Assembly: GCA_964558445.1 (NCBI GenBank)
Contig: CAZLEA010000005.1
Location: 1 to 64,000 of the forward strand
Origin: CAYXVJ01 sp964558445
GTDB taxonomy: Bacteria; Bacillota; Clostridia; Saccharofermentanales; Fastidiosipilaceae
DNA length: 64,000 nt
Direction: 5' to 3'
The position numbers and the translations under genes were made by a program. Numbering within the stretch: position 1 is the first letter of the stretch; each line of letters begins with the position of its first letter. This document shows positions 8,341 through 15,877 of this stretch, piece by piece. The notes under the pieces were generated by a model. It was not told the DNA's origin, did no database searches, and saw nothing but the letters and a program-made list of their open reading frames with translations.

Positions 8341-8633
8341 CAAACGATATCCGACTCCCACTGTAGCAATTCTGCTTCGCCTGCCAGGATCGATTCCGTC
8401 TGCACGATAATCTTGTCTCGCATCTCCTCTGCCGCGGTCTGATTGATAGCGACATAGGCGAGGGCGAGTTCCAGGCGCTGCCAGACGTCCTGGCTTCCGA
8501 CCTCTGCAATCGAGAGCTTGAAGTGGCCACGCAGGCGCTCCACAAGGCTCAAGCGTATCTGACGCTTCTCCTTGAGCGAGTTCGCGTAGGGCAGATAGAT
8601 ATGTAGATCCATAATTAAGACTCGATAACTCAT
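8340..8633 (-). CDS. DUF503 family small protein
   Basis: 97 aa, starting MSYRVLIMDLHIYLP. The pattern SLKEKRQ, LRGHFKLSIAEVGSQD, WQRLELALAYV matches the DUF503 (YlxP-like) family, about 90-100 aa, of unknown molecular function and often found next to ribosome-maturation genes. Here it instead precedes a protein of unknown function with a TGATG stop-start overlap. The frame remains open far upstream, but the upstream part is not family-like, so the start at 8633 is chosen on length; no good ribosome site is visible. Confidence 0.72.
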   Translation of the reverse strand: MSYRVLIMDLHIYLPYANSLKEKRQIRLSLVERLRGHFKLSIAEVGSQDVWQRLELALAYVAINQTAAEEMRDKIIVQTESILAGEAELLQWESDIV

Positions 8634-8676
8634 GCGTCTATTATGACATAGATGGTAGATGTGTCGCATATACCAA

Positions 8677-8701
8677 GAGCCACCCGGGGTGCGAGTGGCT
8701 C
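8677..8701. terminator. Hairpin between Phd/Doc and DUF503, possible weak terminator
   Basis: GAGCCAC and GTGGCTC, a perfect 7-bp stem with an 11-base GC-rich loop. It lies downstream of doc (stop at 8837) and upstream of the DUF503 gene, both leftward. It lacks a T-tract. Confidence 0.35.
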
Positions 8702-8836
8702 GGACAAGTCGGATCGTTCGAAGAGTAGTTGTCAATCGTTTGATCGAATACGGTTTATTGGTCAATAGCGATTCTCTTACGGTGATCCTGATGCTAATGA
8801 TACGAATGGGTCTCGCAAGTTTCTCACAAGGGGTGG

Positions 8837-9211
8837 TTAGCAATGATCAATAATAAAATCCAGTAATTTCCGATCATCCAGAGATCCATTTGCTAAACCA
8901 ATCCCGATACTAATAAGTTCAGCATTTGTGCACATCAATTCGATACCGTTGATCCGCAAAAAGGTCATCATTCCTAAAACACCTATTCGCTTATTCCCAT
9001 CCAAAAAAGGATGGTTCTTTATTAATCCATAGGCCAACCGAGCAGCCTTACTATGAATAGTAGGATAACTTGTAAATCCGTCAAAAGTAATAAACGGAGC
9101 AGCTAGGGCGGATTCAAGCAAACTTAAGTCACGAATCCCACTGATACCACCAAATTGTTCTATCAGTTTTCCATGCATAAGAATAACTTGCTGAACAGTC
9201 AATCTCTTCAT
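8837..9211 (-). CDS. doc: Doc-type (Fic fold) toxin
   Basis: 124 aa. Doc toxins inactivate elongation factor Tu by phosphorylation. The family motif is clear as HPFLDGNKR at residues 67-75, with the ADP/ATP-loop residues and catalytic His67. Length fits the Doc family (about 125 aa). The gene overlaps the stop of the antitoxin gene by four bases, the usual toxin-antitoxin arrangement. Toxicity is assumed from the family, not shown by the sequence. The frame is intact, so the toxin is probably functional or functionally held by its partner. Confidence 0.87.
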   Translation of the reverse strand: MKRLTVQQVILMHGKLIEQFGGISGIRDLSLLESALAAPFITFDGFTSYPTIHSKAARLAYGLIKNHPFLDGNKRIGVLGMMTFLRINGIELMCTNAELISIGIGLANGSLDDRKLLDFIIDHC

Positions 9212-9450
9212 TTAGCAAGCTCTCTGAATGCTTCAGCATGTTGCTTGATTAACTCATCACCTATCTCTTGAACAGTTGCATCATCGGCATAATCATCACT
9301 CTGGAACTGACTATATTCAATCAAAACATACCTCGGAGTATTATTTTTGAGAATTATCAAGGCACCATTTTGATCAACAAGTTTTGCTACGCGTGAGAAA
9401 TTCTGATTCGCTTCTGTTATGGACACTAAATTATTGACATCAATTTGCAT
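9208..9450 (-). CDS. phd: Phd/YefM-type antitoxin
   Basis: 80 aa. The N-terminal half (ISITEANQNFSRVAKLVDQNG pattern, shown here as VSITEANQNFSRV and LIILKNNTPRYVL) is the Phd/YefM DNA-binding fold; the acidic C-terminal tail (DDYADDATVQEIGDEL) is the toxin-neutralising part. It probably represses its own promoter and binds Doc. A TAGGAGG ribosome site precedes the ATG. It is the first gene of the pair. Confidence 0.85.
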   Translation of the reverse strand: MQIDVNNLVSITEANQNFSRVAKLVDQNGALIILKNNTPRYVLIEYSQFQSDDYADDATVQEIGDELIKQHAEAFRELAK

Positions 9451-9616
9451 TTAAGTTCCTCCTATAAATCAACACAATGCTATGGGCTCATGCGGTTAAA
9501 GTATATTCAAAGTTTAGGATAGATTCAACCTATTCCGTTACCATTAAATATGCAATTAAGTAAGCGGGACAATAATGGAGCAAAGGCGGGGTCACACGCA
9601 TTCCCACAACAAATAG

Positions 9617-9650
9617 AAAAACCCCCGACATCATATGATATCAGGGGTTT
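9617..9650 (-). terminator. Terminator of tRNA-Arg
   Basis: Leftward stem AAACCCC...GGGGTTT with a nearly fully paired interior built on ATCATATGAT, ending in TTTC. It lies 6 bases beyond the tRNA 3' end and is strong. Confidence 0.8.
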
Positions 9651-9655
9651 GCGGG

Positions 9656-9730
9656 TGGTGCTCCGGGCAGGAATCGAACCTGCATCAACAGCTTCGGAGA
9701 CTGTTGCCTTATCCATTAGGCCACCGGAGC
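9656..9730 (-). tRNA. tRNA-Arg (anticodon CCG)
   Basis: 75 nt including an encoded CCA. The acceptor stem is GCTCCGG/CCGGAGC with discriminator A. The anticodon stem ACAGT/GCTGT encloses the loop CTCCGAA, giving anticodon CCG for the CGG codon. The T arm GCAGG-TTCGATT-CCTGC is standard. It stands alone between the fuc operon and the Phd/Doc genes, the kind of site where integrating elements often attach, but no such element is seen. Confidence 0.95.
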
Positions 9731-9737
9731 GAAGTAT

Positions 9738-9763
9738 GAAGCGAGGCTGTTACACCTCGCTTC
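9738..9763. terminator. Hairpin after fucA, before tRNA-Arg
   Basis: Perfect 9-bp inverted repeat GAAGCGAGG / CCTCGCTTC with an 8-base loop. It lies about 57 bases beyond the fucA stop in the leftward direction. No T-tract follows, so it may be a weak terminator or a processing structure just ahead of the tRNA. Confidence 0.45.
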
Positions 9764-9819
9764 TAAACTCTGAAGATTATACCCCTAGGGCAAGCAAATT
9801 ACAAGAAATCAAACCGTTT

Positions 9820-10470
9820 CTAGTATTCGATCGGCTGGCCATAGGTCTGGAAACGCTTCGCCATGCTCGCCATCTCCGCATCGTCGATGATGACCGGATT
9901 ACCGATCGATCTGGCCAGGATATGAATCCGGGCGCAGTACTCGACTTCCTCGATGACGTTATATGTGCGCTTCAGGGTCGACTCACCGGCGATGATCCCA
10001 TGATTCGCGAGCAGCACAGCCTTGCGATCTTGCATCGCTTCGAACGCGTTTGCTGCGAGCTCGGGTGTGCCGAACGGCGCGTAGGGTGCACAGCGAACAT
10101 TGGCACCTGCTACAGCCAGCATATAGTGGCTGGGCGGCAAGTCCTCGTTCAGGCAGGCGAACACCGTGCTGTACGTCGTATGCGCGTGGATCACCGCATC
10201 GATGTCCGTACGCTTCTGATAGTAGACGAGATGCATCGCCCACTCGCTCGATGGCTTACGAGTCCCCTCCACCACGTTGCCGTCGATATCCATCAAGACG
10301 ATGTCTTCCGGCTGAATCCGATCGAATTCGATACCGCTCGGCGTGATATACATCAAGCCGGCTGCGCGATCGAAGAAGCTGAGGTTACCCCCCGTCCCCT
10401 TCGTCATGCCGTCTGCGATCAACTTGTTTCCGTAGTAGATCAGCTCTTCTCTTATTGCAATACCTTGCAT
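9820..10470 (-). CDS. fucA: L-fuculose-phosphate aldolase
   Basis: 216 aa class II aldolase that splits L-fuculose 1-phosphate into dihydroxyacetone phosphate and L-lactaldehyde. The zinc ligands fit the FucA pattern: His95 and His97 in HAHTTYS, His157 in LLANHG, and the catalytic Glu76 in SSEWAMH. Length equals the Escherichia coli enzyme (about 215 aa). It follows fucI by 62 bases. Class II aldolases of this group also include rhamnulose- and ribulose-phosphate enzymes; the fucI neighbour makes FucA the best call. No fuculokinase gene is in the window. Confidence 0.88.
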   Translation of the reverse strand: MQGIAIREELIYYGNKLIADGMTKGTGGNLSFFDRAAGLMYITPSGIEFDRIQPEDIVLMDIDGNVVEGTRKPSSEWAMHLVYYQKRTDIDAVIHAHTTYSTVFACLNEDLPPSHYMLAVAGANVRCAPYAPFGTPELAANAFEAMQDRKAVLLANHGIIAGESTLKRTYNVIEEVEYCARIHILARSIGNPVIIDDAEMASMAKRFQTYGQPIEY

Positions 10471-10532
10471 ACTAGCCCTCCTTGTGGCTGTTGTACGTGT
10501 CGTTTAGATGAACTTCTTCGTCAAACGCTCAC

Positions 10533-12329
10533 TTACTTGTACAGCGGCCCATAGGTGGCGGACGCACGGTAGTCGGCGGACTCAAGATCCTTGGTGCCAA
10601 ACGCGGAGTAGACATGCGGACGGAAGATGCGCTCGTTTGGTACGTTGTGCAGCGCGACAGGGATGCGGAGCATCGATGCCAGCGTGATCACATCATCACC
10701 GACGTGGCCATGGACCATCGCACCGTGGTTTGCGCCCCAGCGACTCATGACATCATATACCGTCTCACAGCCGGGTGTGCCGACGTTCGGGGCGAACCAT
10801 GTGGTCGGCCAGGTCGGATCCGTGCGCTTGTCGAGCACCGAGTGGATCTCTTCCGGGAGGTCTAGCGTATAGCCTTCGACGATCTGCAGCGTCGGGCCGA
10901 CACCCTCGATCAGGTTCAGGCGAATCATGGTCAGGGGCATCTCTGCTGCCGTCTTGAAGTGCGAGGAGAATCCGCCGCCACGGAAGTACTCGTAGTTGGC
11001 GCGACACCAGTCGGTCGCAGCCAAGCAAGCCTTCACATCTTCGTCGGTCATGTTCCAGAACTCCTTCATCGTGCCGTTACCGTTCTCGTCCTTCGACTGA
11101 CCGGTGGCATCGAGACAGCTCGCGCCGGAGTTAATCAGGTGAATCAAGCCACCCTTGGCACGGCCCTCGAGCTCGTGACCTGTGACGCGCTTCACCGCAT
11201 CGGGGCTCCAGTAGGTACGCACGTCGGAGAAGACAGGCGCCTTGTTCGTCAAGAGGGTACCGATCAACATGGACAAGCCGTTCAGAGCATCGTTCTCGGT
11301 AGCAAAGGCCGTCGGCGGTCTCACACCATTCCAGTCAAACGTCGACGCCATGATCGCCTCTTCGAAGTCGCAGTTCGGGAGCCAGTCGGTCCACTGACGC
11401 TGACCCTGGAAACCGCCGGCAATCGCGTTTCTGCCACGTGCCTCTTCGTGCCAGCCGATCTCGGCAAGCTTCTCGTTACCAAACAGGATATCGCGGATGA
11501 TAACCGACTGCTTGGCGATGAAGTCCCAGTCTTGGTCAGCAGGAATCACCTTCGAGCGCGTGACGATATCCGGCAGATTCTTACCGGCGTTGACGTCCAT
11601 GCCCTCGGGGCAGTACTCGGCAATCCAGGCACGTGCCTTGGCCACTTCTTCCTTGTCATAGATCTCAAGTGTCATACGACGCAGGATCTCGGTCATGTCG
11701 ACAAACTCCGTACCCATACCGAAGTACTGCTGGAGCAAGAGCGGGTCGATCTGCGAGCCTGCGATACCCATACAAGAGGAACCGAGGGCAACATAGGACT
11801 TGCCCTTCATCTGGCCGACAGCATAAGCGCCTCTGGCCCAGCGAATGATCTTCTCTGCTACATCCTCCGGAATCGAGTTGTCGTCCAGATCCTGGACCTC
11901 GTGACCGTAGATGGAGAAGGCGGGCAGACCGCGCTGTGCGAAACCGGACATGGCAGCAGCCAAGAAGACTGCGCCGGGACGCTCCGTACCGTTGAAGCCC
12001 CAAACCGCCTTGATGGTCGAGGAATCAAGATCGATGGTCTCCGTACCGTAGCACCAGCTGGGTGTGACGGCAAGCGTAGCCACAACATTCTCACGGATGA
12101 ACTGGTCGTCTACGAGACCCGAGTCACCGCGGCCGCCGATGGTACGGTCGGCTACGACACAACGAACCGGCTCACCGTCTGCATAACGCAGGGTGGACTC
12201 GATCAGTGCCTTGGCTGCGTTAGCCATGGCCATCGTCTTCTCTTCCAGTGACTCACGTACACCGCCTTGACGCCCATCGATGGTGGGACGAATACCGATT
12301 ACGGGATACTGCTTCTTGTTTGTTGACAT
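10533..12329 (-). CDS. fucI: L-fucose isomerase
   Basis: 598 aa, the usual length for FucI, which interconverts L-fucose and L-fuculose in the cytoplasm and often also D-arabinose and D-ribulose. The N-terminal substrate-binding region IGIRPTIDGRQGGVRESLE and the segments GHEVQDLDD and GSSCMGIAGS are characteristic, and the C-terminal half has the metal-binding region found in this Mn-dependent family. The ATG is preceded by TTAGGAGG. It is the first gene of the fuc operon, with a perfect TATAAT at 12393-12398 upstream. Confidence 0.93.
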   Translation of the reverse strand: MSTNKKQYPVIGIRPTIDGRQGGVRESLEEKTMAMANAAKALIESTLRYADGEPVRCVVADRTIGGRGDSGLVDDQFIRENVVATLAVTPSWCYGTETIDLDSSTIKAVWGFNGTERPGAVFLAAAMSGFAQRGLPAFSIYGHEVQDLDDNSIPEDVAEKIIRWARGAYAVGQMKGKSYVALGSSCMGIAGSQIDPLLLQQYFGMGTEFVDMTEILRRMTLEIYDKEEVAKARAWIAEYCPEGMDVNAGKNLPDIVTRSKVIPADQDWDFIAKQSVIIRDILFGNEKLAEIGWHEEARGRNAIAGGFQGQRQWTDWLPNCDFEEAIMASTFDWNGVRPPTAFATENDALNGLSMLIGTLLTNKAPVFSDVRTYWSPDAVKRVTGHELEGRAKGGLIHLINSGASCLDATGQSKDENGNGTMKEFWNMTDEDVKACLAATDWCRANYEYFRGGGFSSHFKTAAEMPLTMIRLNLIEGVGPTLQIVEGYTLDLPEEIHSVLDKRTDPTWPTTWFAPNVGTPGCETVYDVMSRWGANHGAMVHGHVGDDVITLASMLRIPVALHNVPNERIFRPHVYSAFGTKDLESADYRASATYGPLYK

Positions 12330-12362
12330 GAATGCGCCTCCTAAATAGTGGATGTTGAACTG

Positions 12363-12398
12363 TTCTGAATCATATTGACAGAATTCACCACAATTATA
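12363..12398 (-). promoter_or_regulatory. fucI promoter -10 box and candidate operator
   Basis: Leftward TATAAT at 12393-12398 with no good -35 box at the proper distance, which suggests activator dependence. Between this box and fucI lies TTCTG-11 bases-CAGAA (12363-12383), an inverted repeat placed where a repressor would block initiation or elongation. The -10 is convincing; the operator is a guess. Confidence 0.45.
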
Positions 12399-12502
12399 CC
12401 ATTCACGATCGATTATCGAAGCGATGGATCAGCAAAACAGCGATTGATCAACCTAATTGCGTTAGATGTCCTTGTTTGTTTCAATTTGTCTCACACGTTT
12501 AG

Positions 12503-12535
12503 CAAAAACAAAAAACAGACACCGACAAACAGGTC
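12503..12535 (-). terminator. Terminator of the GH3 xylosidase gene
   Basis: Leftward AGACC-loop-GGTGTCT, a short stem with one bulge, followed by a long T-tract (GTTTTTTGTTTTTG). It is about 60 bases after the stop at 12594. Confidence 0.65.
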
Positions 12536-12593
12536 TCCCCATCCATCGGCGTCTTCCAATATCTTGTATCTCGCATCTTAGCGTACGAAGCAT

Positions 12594-14777
12594 CTAGTCA
12601 GCGGTCAATATGAACTCCATCGGTTTCGAACCCAGCAGCTGTGCACTACGCGCATCCGGCTGGCTGATGCCCACATAGACCTTGAACGGACCGCTCGGTA
12701 CGTAGGCCTCGCCCTCGTCATCGAAGAGATAGAAGGCATCTCGTCCGAGCTCGATTGTCGCCGTGCCCGACTCGCCGGCTTCGAGGTGCAACTTCGAGAG
12801 GCCCTTGAGTTGATGGTGCGGCGCACCCTCTTCGGTGGATTCGACATAGACTTGGACGGTCTCAGCACCACGCATCTCGCCTTGGTTAGTCATCTGCACA
12901 TCAATTCGAAGCGTCTCTCCAACACTAGGAACCTTGTTCCCGGACAGTCTCGCATCGAAGCCGAATGCGCAGTAGTTCAGACCATAGCCGAACGGATAGA
13001 GCGCCTCTGTCGTCATATAGCGATAGGTTCGACCCGCCATGCTGTAATCCTCGAAATCGGGCAGCTCCTCGCTCGTACGATAGAAGGTCACAGGCAGCTT
13101 GGCCGACGGCGAGACCTCACCGAAGAGGATCTCGGCCACGGCACGACCGCCGTAGCTACCGGGGTAACCGGCCCAGAGAATTGCGGGCACCCGATCGGAT
13201 GCATCATCCTCCGGTACGGCCATGGCGCTACCGCTCAGGAGCACCAAGATGACAGGCTTGCCCGACTCGCGCAGAATCTCGAGAACGCGGTGCTGCTCAC
13301 CCGGTAGGGACAAATTATCCTTGTCGCCGCTACCGAACTCGTTAGATGCATCGCCCTCTTCGCCCTCGATCGTGGCATCGAGGCCCATCACGGCAACGAT
13401 GACGTCGCTCTCGCGTGCTACCGTATAGGCCTCCGAGAGTCGATCCGATCCCTCGCTAAGCCCGCTAATCCCCTTCTTGTAGAGATGGCAGCCTTCGCTC
13501 GTGAGAACACGGACATCCGGACCGGCGAGATCTTGTATGCCTTCCAGCACCGTATAGTAACGGGACGCCGTACCCTCGTAGTTACCGACCAGGGCGGCCC
13601 TGCTATTGGCATTGGGACCGACGACGCCGATCGTCATACCGGGTTTAAGCTCGAGCGGCAAGAAGCTTGTTTCGGCATCTTCGTACGCATCGTTCTTCAA
13701 CAAGACGATGCTCTCTCTAGCTGCCCTGCGGTTCACCTCTTGATGCACGGGAGAGTCCACTACCGTATAGGGGATGTCATCGTAGGTCTTGTCCGCCTCT
13801 GCATCTAGCAGGCCAAGCTTCATACGCGAGAGCATCAAGCGCGTGACCGCCTCGTCCAAGCGAGCTTCGGGCACAAGTCCGCTGTTGACCGCTTCACCAA
13901 GCAGTGCATAGAGATTACCGCAATTGAGATCAGTGCCGTTATTCATGGCGAGCGCGACCGACTCGAGCGCCGAGTTCGTCACGCGGTGGTATTCATGGAA
14001 GTCCTTGATCGCCCAGCAGTCCGATACGACATGCCCCTCGAAGCCCCAGTTGTCGCGCAAGATCTCTTGGAGCAGCGTGTGACTGCCACAGCAGGGCTCG
14101 CCGTTTGTGCGATTGTATGCGCCCATGACGGCCTCCACGCCCGCTTCCTTGACCGCCGCTTCGAACGCCGGCAGATAAGTCTCTGCCATATCCTTCTTCG
14201 TCGCGATTGCATCGAAGCTGTGTCGCTTGGCTTCCGGTCCGCTATGTACAGCGAAGTGCTTGGCACACGCCAGCGCCTTCAACACAGGACTGCCGTTACC
14301 CTGCAGATGACGGATGAACGTCACACCAAGCCTCGTCGTCAGATAGGGGTCCTCGCCGTAGGTCTCATGCCCCCGTCCCCAGCGCGGGTCGCGGAAGATG
14401 TTGATATTCGGTGACCAGAAGGTCAGGCCCTTGTAGATATCCGTATCGCCGTAGGCTTGCTGAGCGTTGAACTTCGCGCGCCCCTCCTCGGCAATCACGT
14501 CGGCGACCTCGCCTAGCAAATCGGTATCGAAGGCCGCAGCCAGCGAGATCGCTTGCGGGAAGACGGTCGCAACGCCAGCCCTGGCAACGCCATGGAGCGC
14601 CTCGTTCCACCAATCGTACGCCTTGATATCCAGGCGCGGAATCGCCGCCGCATGATTCAGCGTCTGCGATACCTTCTCCTCCAAGGTCATTTGTGCGACC
14701 AGAGCACGAGCCTTCTCGCGCAGCGCCTCTTCTCGCTTCCTCGTATCCAGGTTATAGCCTTGTTCGGTTTGATGCAT
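12594..14777 (-). CDS. GH3 beta-xylosidase / arabinofuranosidase-type glycosidase
   Basis: 727 aa, conventional GH3 order: catalytic barrel first (about 10-340), then the alpha/beta sandwich (about 355-590) and the fibronectin-III-like domain. The nucleophile is Asp253 in VVSDCWAI; the SDCxA variant is common in beta-xylosidases and bifunctional xylosidase/arabinofuranosidases rather than glucosidases. Substrate-site segments FRDPRWGRG, YGEDPYL and CAKHFAVHSGPE agree. The ATG at 14777 (MHQTEQGYN) has GGAGGAAG nine bases upstream; an in-frame ATG at 14894 would add 39 residues unlike the family. No signal peptide. It stands downstream of the AraC regulator gene (158 bases) and ends in a terminator. 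It probably trims xylooligosaccharides. Confidence 0.88.
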   Translation of the reverse strand: MHQTEQGYNLDTRKREEALREKARALVAQMTLEEKVSQTLNHAAAIPRLDIKAYDWWNEALHGVARAGVATVFPQAISLAAAFDTDLLGEVADVIAEEGRAKFNAQQAYGDTDIYKGLTFWSPNINIFRDPRWGRGHETYGEDPYLTTRLGVTFIRHLQGNGSPVLKALACAKHFAVHSGPEAKRHSFDAIATKKDMAETYLPAFEAAVKEAGVEAVMGAYNRTNGEPCCGSHTLLQEILRDNWGFEGHVVSDCWAIKDFHEYHRVTNSALESVALAMNNGTDLNCGNLYALLGEAVNSGLVPEARLDEAVTRLMLSRMKLGLLDAEADKTYDDIPYTVVDSPVHQEVNRRAARESIVLLKNDAYEDAETSFLPLELKPGMTIGVVGPNANSRAALVGNYEGTASRYYTVLEGIQDLAGPDVRVLTSEGCHLYKKGISGLSEGSDRLSEAYTVARESDVIVAVMGLDATIEGEEGDASNEFGSGDKDNLSLPGEQHRVLEILRESGKPVILVLLSGSAMAVPEDDASDRVPAILWAGYPGSYGGRAVAEILFGEVSPSAKLPVTFYRTSEELPDFEDYSMAGRTYRYMTTEALYPFGYGLNYCAFGFDARLSGNKVPSVGETLRIDVQMTNQGEMRGAETVQVYVESTEEGAPHHQLKGLSKLHLEAGESGTATIELGRDAFYLFDDEGEAYVPSGPFKVYVGISQPDARSAQLLGSKPMEFILTAD

Positions 14778-14935
14778 GTCCACTCTTCCTCCCAGCTGTT
14801 TCGTTTCGGTTTCGGTATTCACATAGCTCAAGCTTAACTCAGCGGAGCCCGAAGCACTCTCAAGATCTTGCGGTGGGTGGGGCAGATTTTGCACTTAATA
14901 GACGATTTATACGTTTAAAAGAATAGTTTAAGAAA

Positions 14936-15877
14936 CTAGCGGATGATCAAGTCGCTATGCTTCTCGATCCCGTGGGGTTTACCGCCCGCGTTCACACGGT
15001 GCGCCAGACGCTGATACTCCGCCGGCGTGCAGTTATTCTGTTGCTTGAAGACACGGTTGAAGGTCGACAGGCTGTTGAAGCCGCAGTCCATCGCGACCTC
15101 GGTGACCGTCTTGTTGGGATCGGCCAGATGTCGCTCCGCCTCGCTCACACGACAGCGATTCAGATACTCGACGAAGCTCATCTGCGTGTAGGTCTTGAAG
15201 AGGCGAGAGAAATAGTACTTGCTGAAGCCGGTTCGCTCCGCCACTATATCTAAGTTCAAAGGTTCGTGACTATGCGTCCGAATATAATTGCAGCTCCCGT
15301 AGATGATGCTCATATGGTTTGCGTCCCAGTGCTTGCCCTGGTCCTCGTTAGCGATAACAAGCTTGGCCTTGGTCGTCTGATCGTTTAGCAGTGCGTTGAA
15401 GAGGATCGTGTTGAACTTCATCATATCGGCATAGATCGCAACGTATTTGAAATAACCGGGGGCAAGCTCGGTACGCAGTGCACCGAGTAGGATATCCTGT
15501 AACTTCTCATGCATCTCGGCCATCGTCTCTCGGGTTACATAGACCGCCGGCGCAGACATCGGTGCTATGGCCGAGAACTCCGTGAATTCGTTTAGGATGC
15601 GCGGATCGTATTGGACGAAGAGGCGCTCGCCACCGTCCTCCGGTTCCAAGATCTCATGGAGGACACCGCCACCAATCCAGAGTATATCGCCTTGTTGCAT
15701 ATCGATGCGGCTGTTCTGACAGATGACGGTATAGCCGCCGCGAAGCGGCATCACCACCTCGCAAGCGCTGTGCCAGTGCAGCGGGTAACCCTCTTGCTCC
15801 ACGTTGTGGTAGATACGGATGCTGCCGTTGTCGGAGAAACGGACGATCTCATGCGTGCCGTTTAATTGTTCAATCAC
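14936..15877 (-). CDS. AraC-family transcriptional regulator
   Basis: 313 aa. An N-terminal cupin-type sensor (HWHSACEVVMPLRG, GDILWIGGGVLHEI) is followed by the double helix-turn-helix of AraC/XylS proteins in the last 100 residues (LDIVAERTGFSKYYFSRLFK and EVAMDCGFNSLSTFNRVFK). It starts at GTG 15877 behind GGGAGGCAGAAG and overlaps the esterase gene by 8 bases, so it is co-transcribed with araL-araM-esterase. It probably senses a sugar and regulates this operon or the GH3 gene next to it. Confidence 0.9.
   Translation of the reverse strand: MIEQLNGTHEIVRFSDNGSIRIYHNVEQEGYPLHWHSACEVVMPLRGGYTVICQNSRIDMQQGDILWIGGGVLHEILEPEDGGERLFVQYDPRILNEFTEFSAIAPMSAPAVYVTRETMAEMHEKLQDILLGALRTELAPGYFKYVAIYADMMKFNTILFNALLNDQTTKAKLVIANEDQGKHWDANHMSIIYGSCNYIRTHSHEPLNLDIVAERTGFSKYYFSRLFKTYTQMSFVEYLNRCRVSEAERHLADPNKTVTEVAMDCGFNSLSTFNRVFKQQNNCTPAEYQRLAHRVNAGGKPHGIEKHSDLIIR

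Noticed and set aside
9525..9716. 63-codon minus-strand frame
   Set aside because: It is a translation through tRNA-Arg and its terminator, not a protein gene.
9656..9763. Integration site of a mobile element at tRNA-Arg
   Set aside because: No integrase, transposase or duplicated tRNA end is present in the window.
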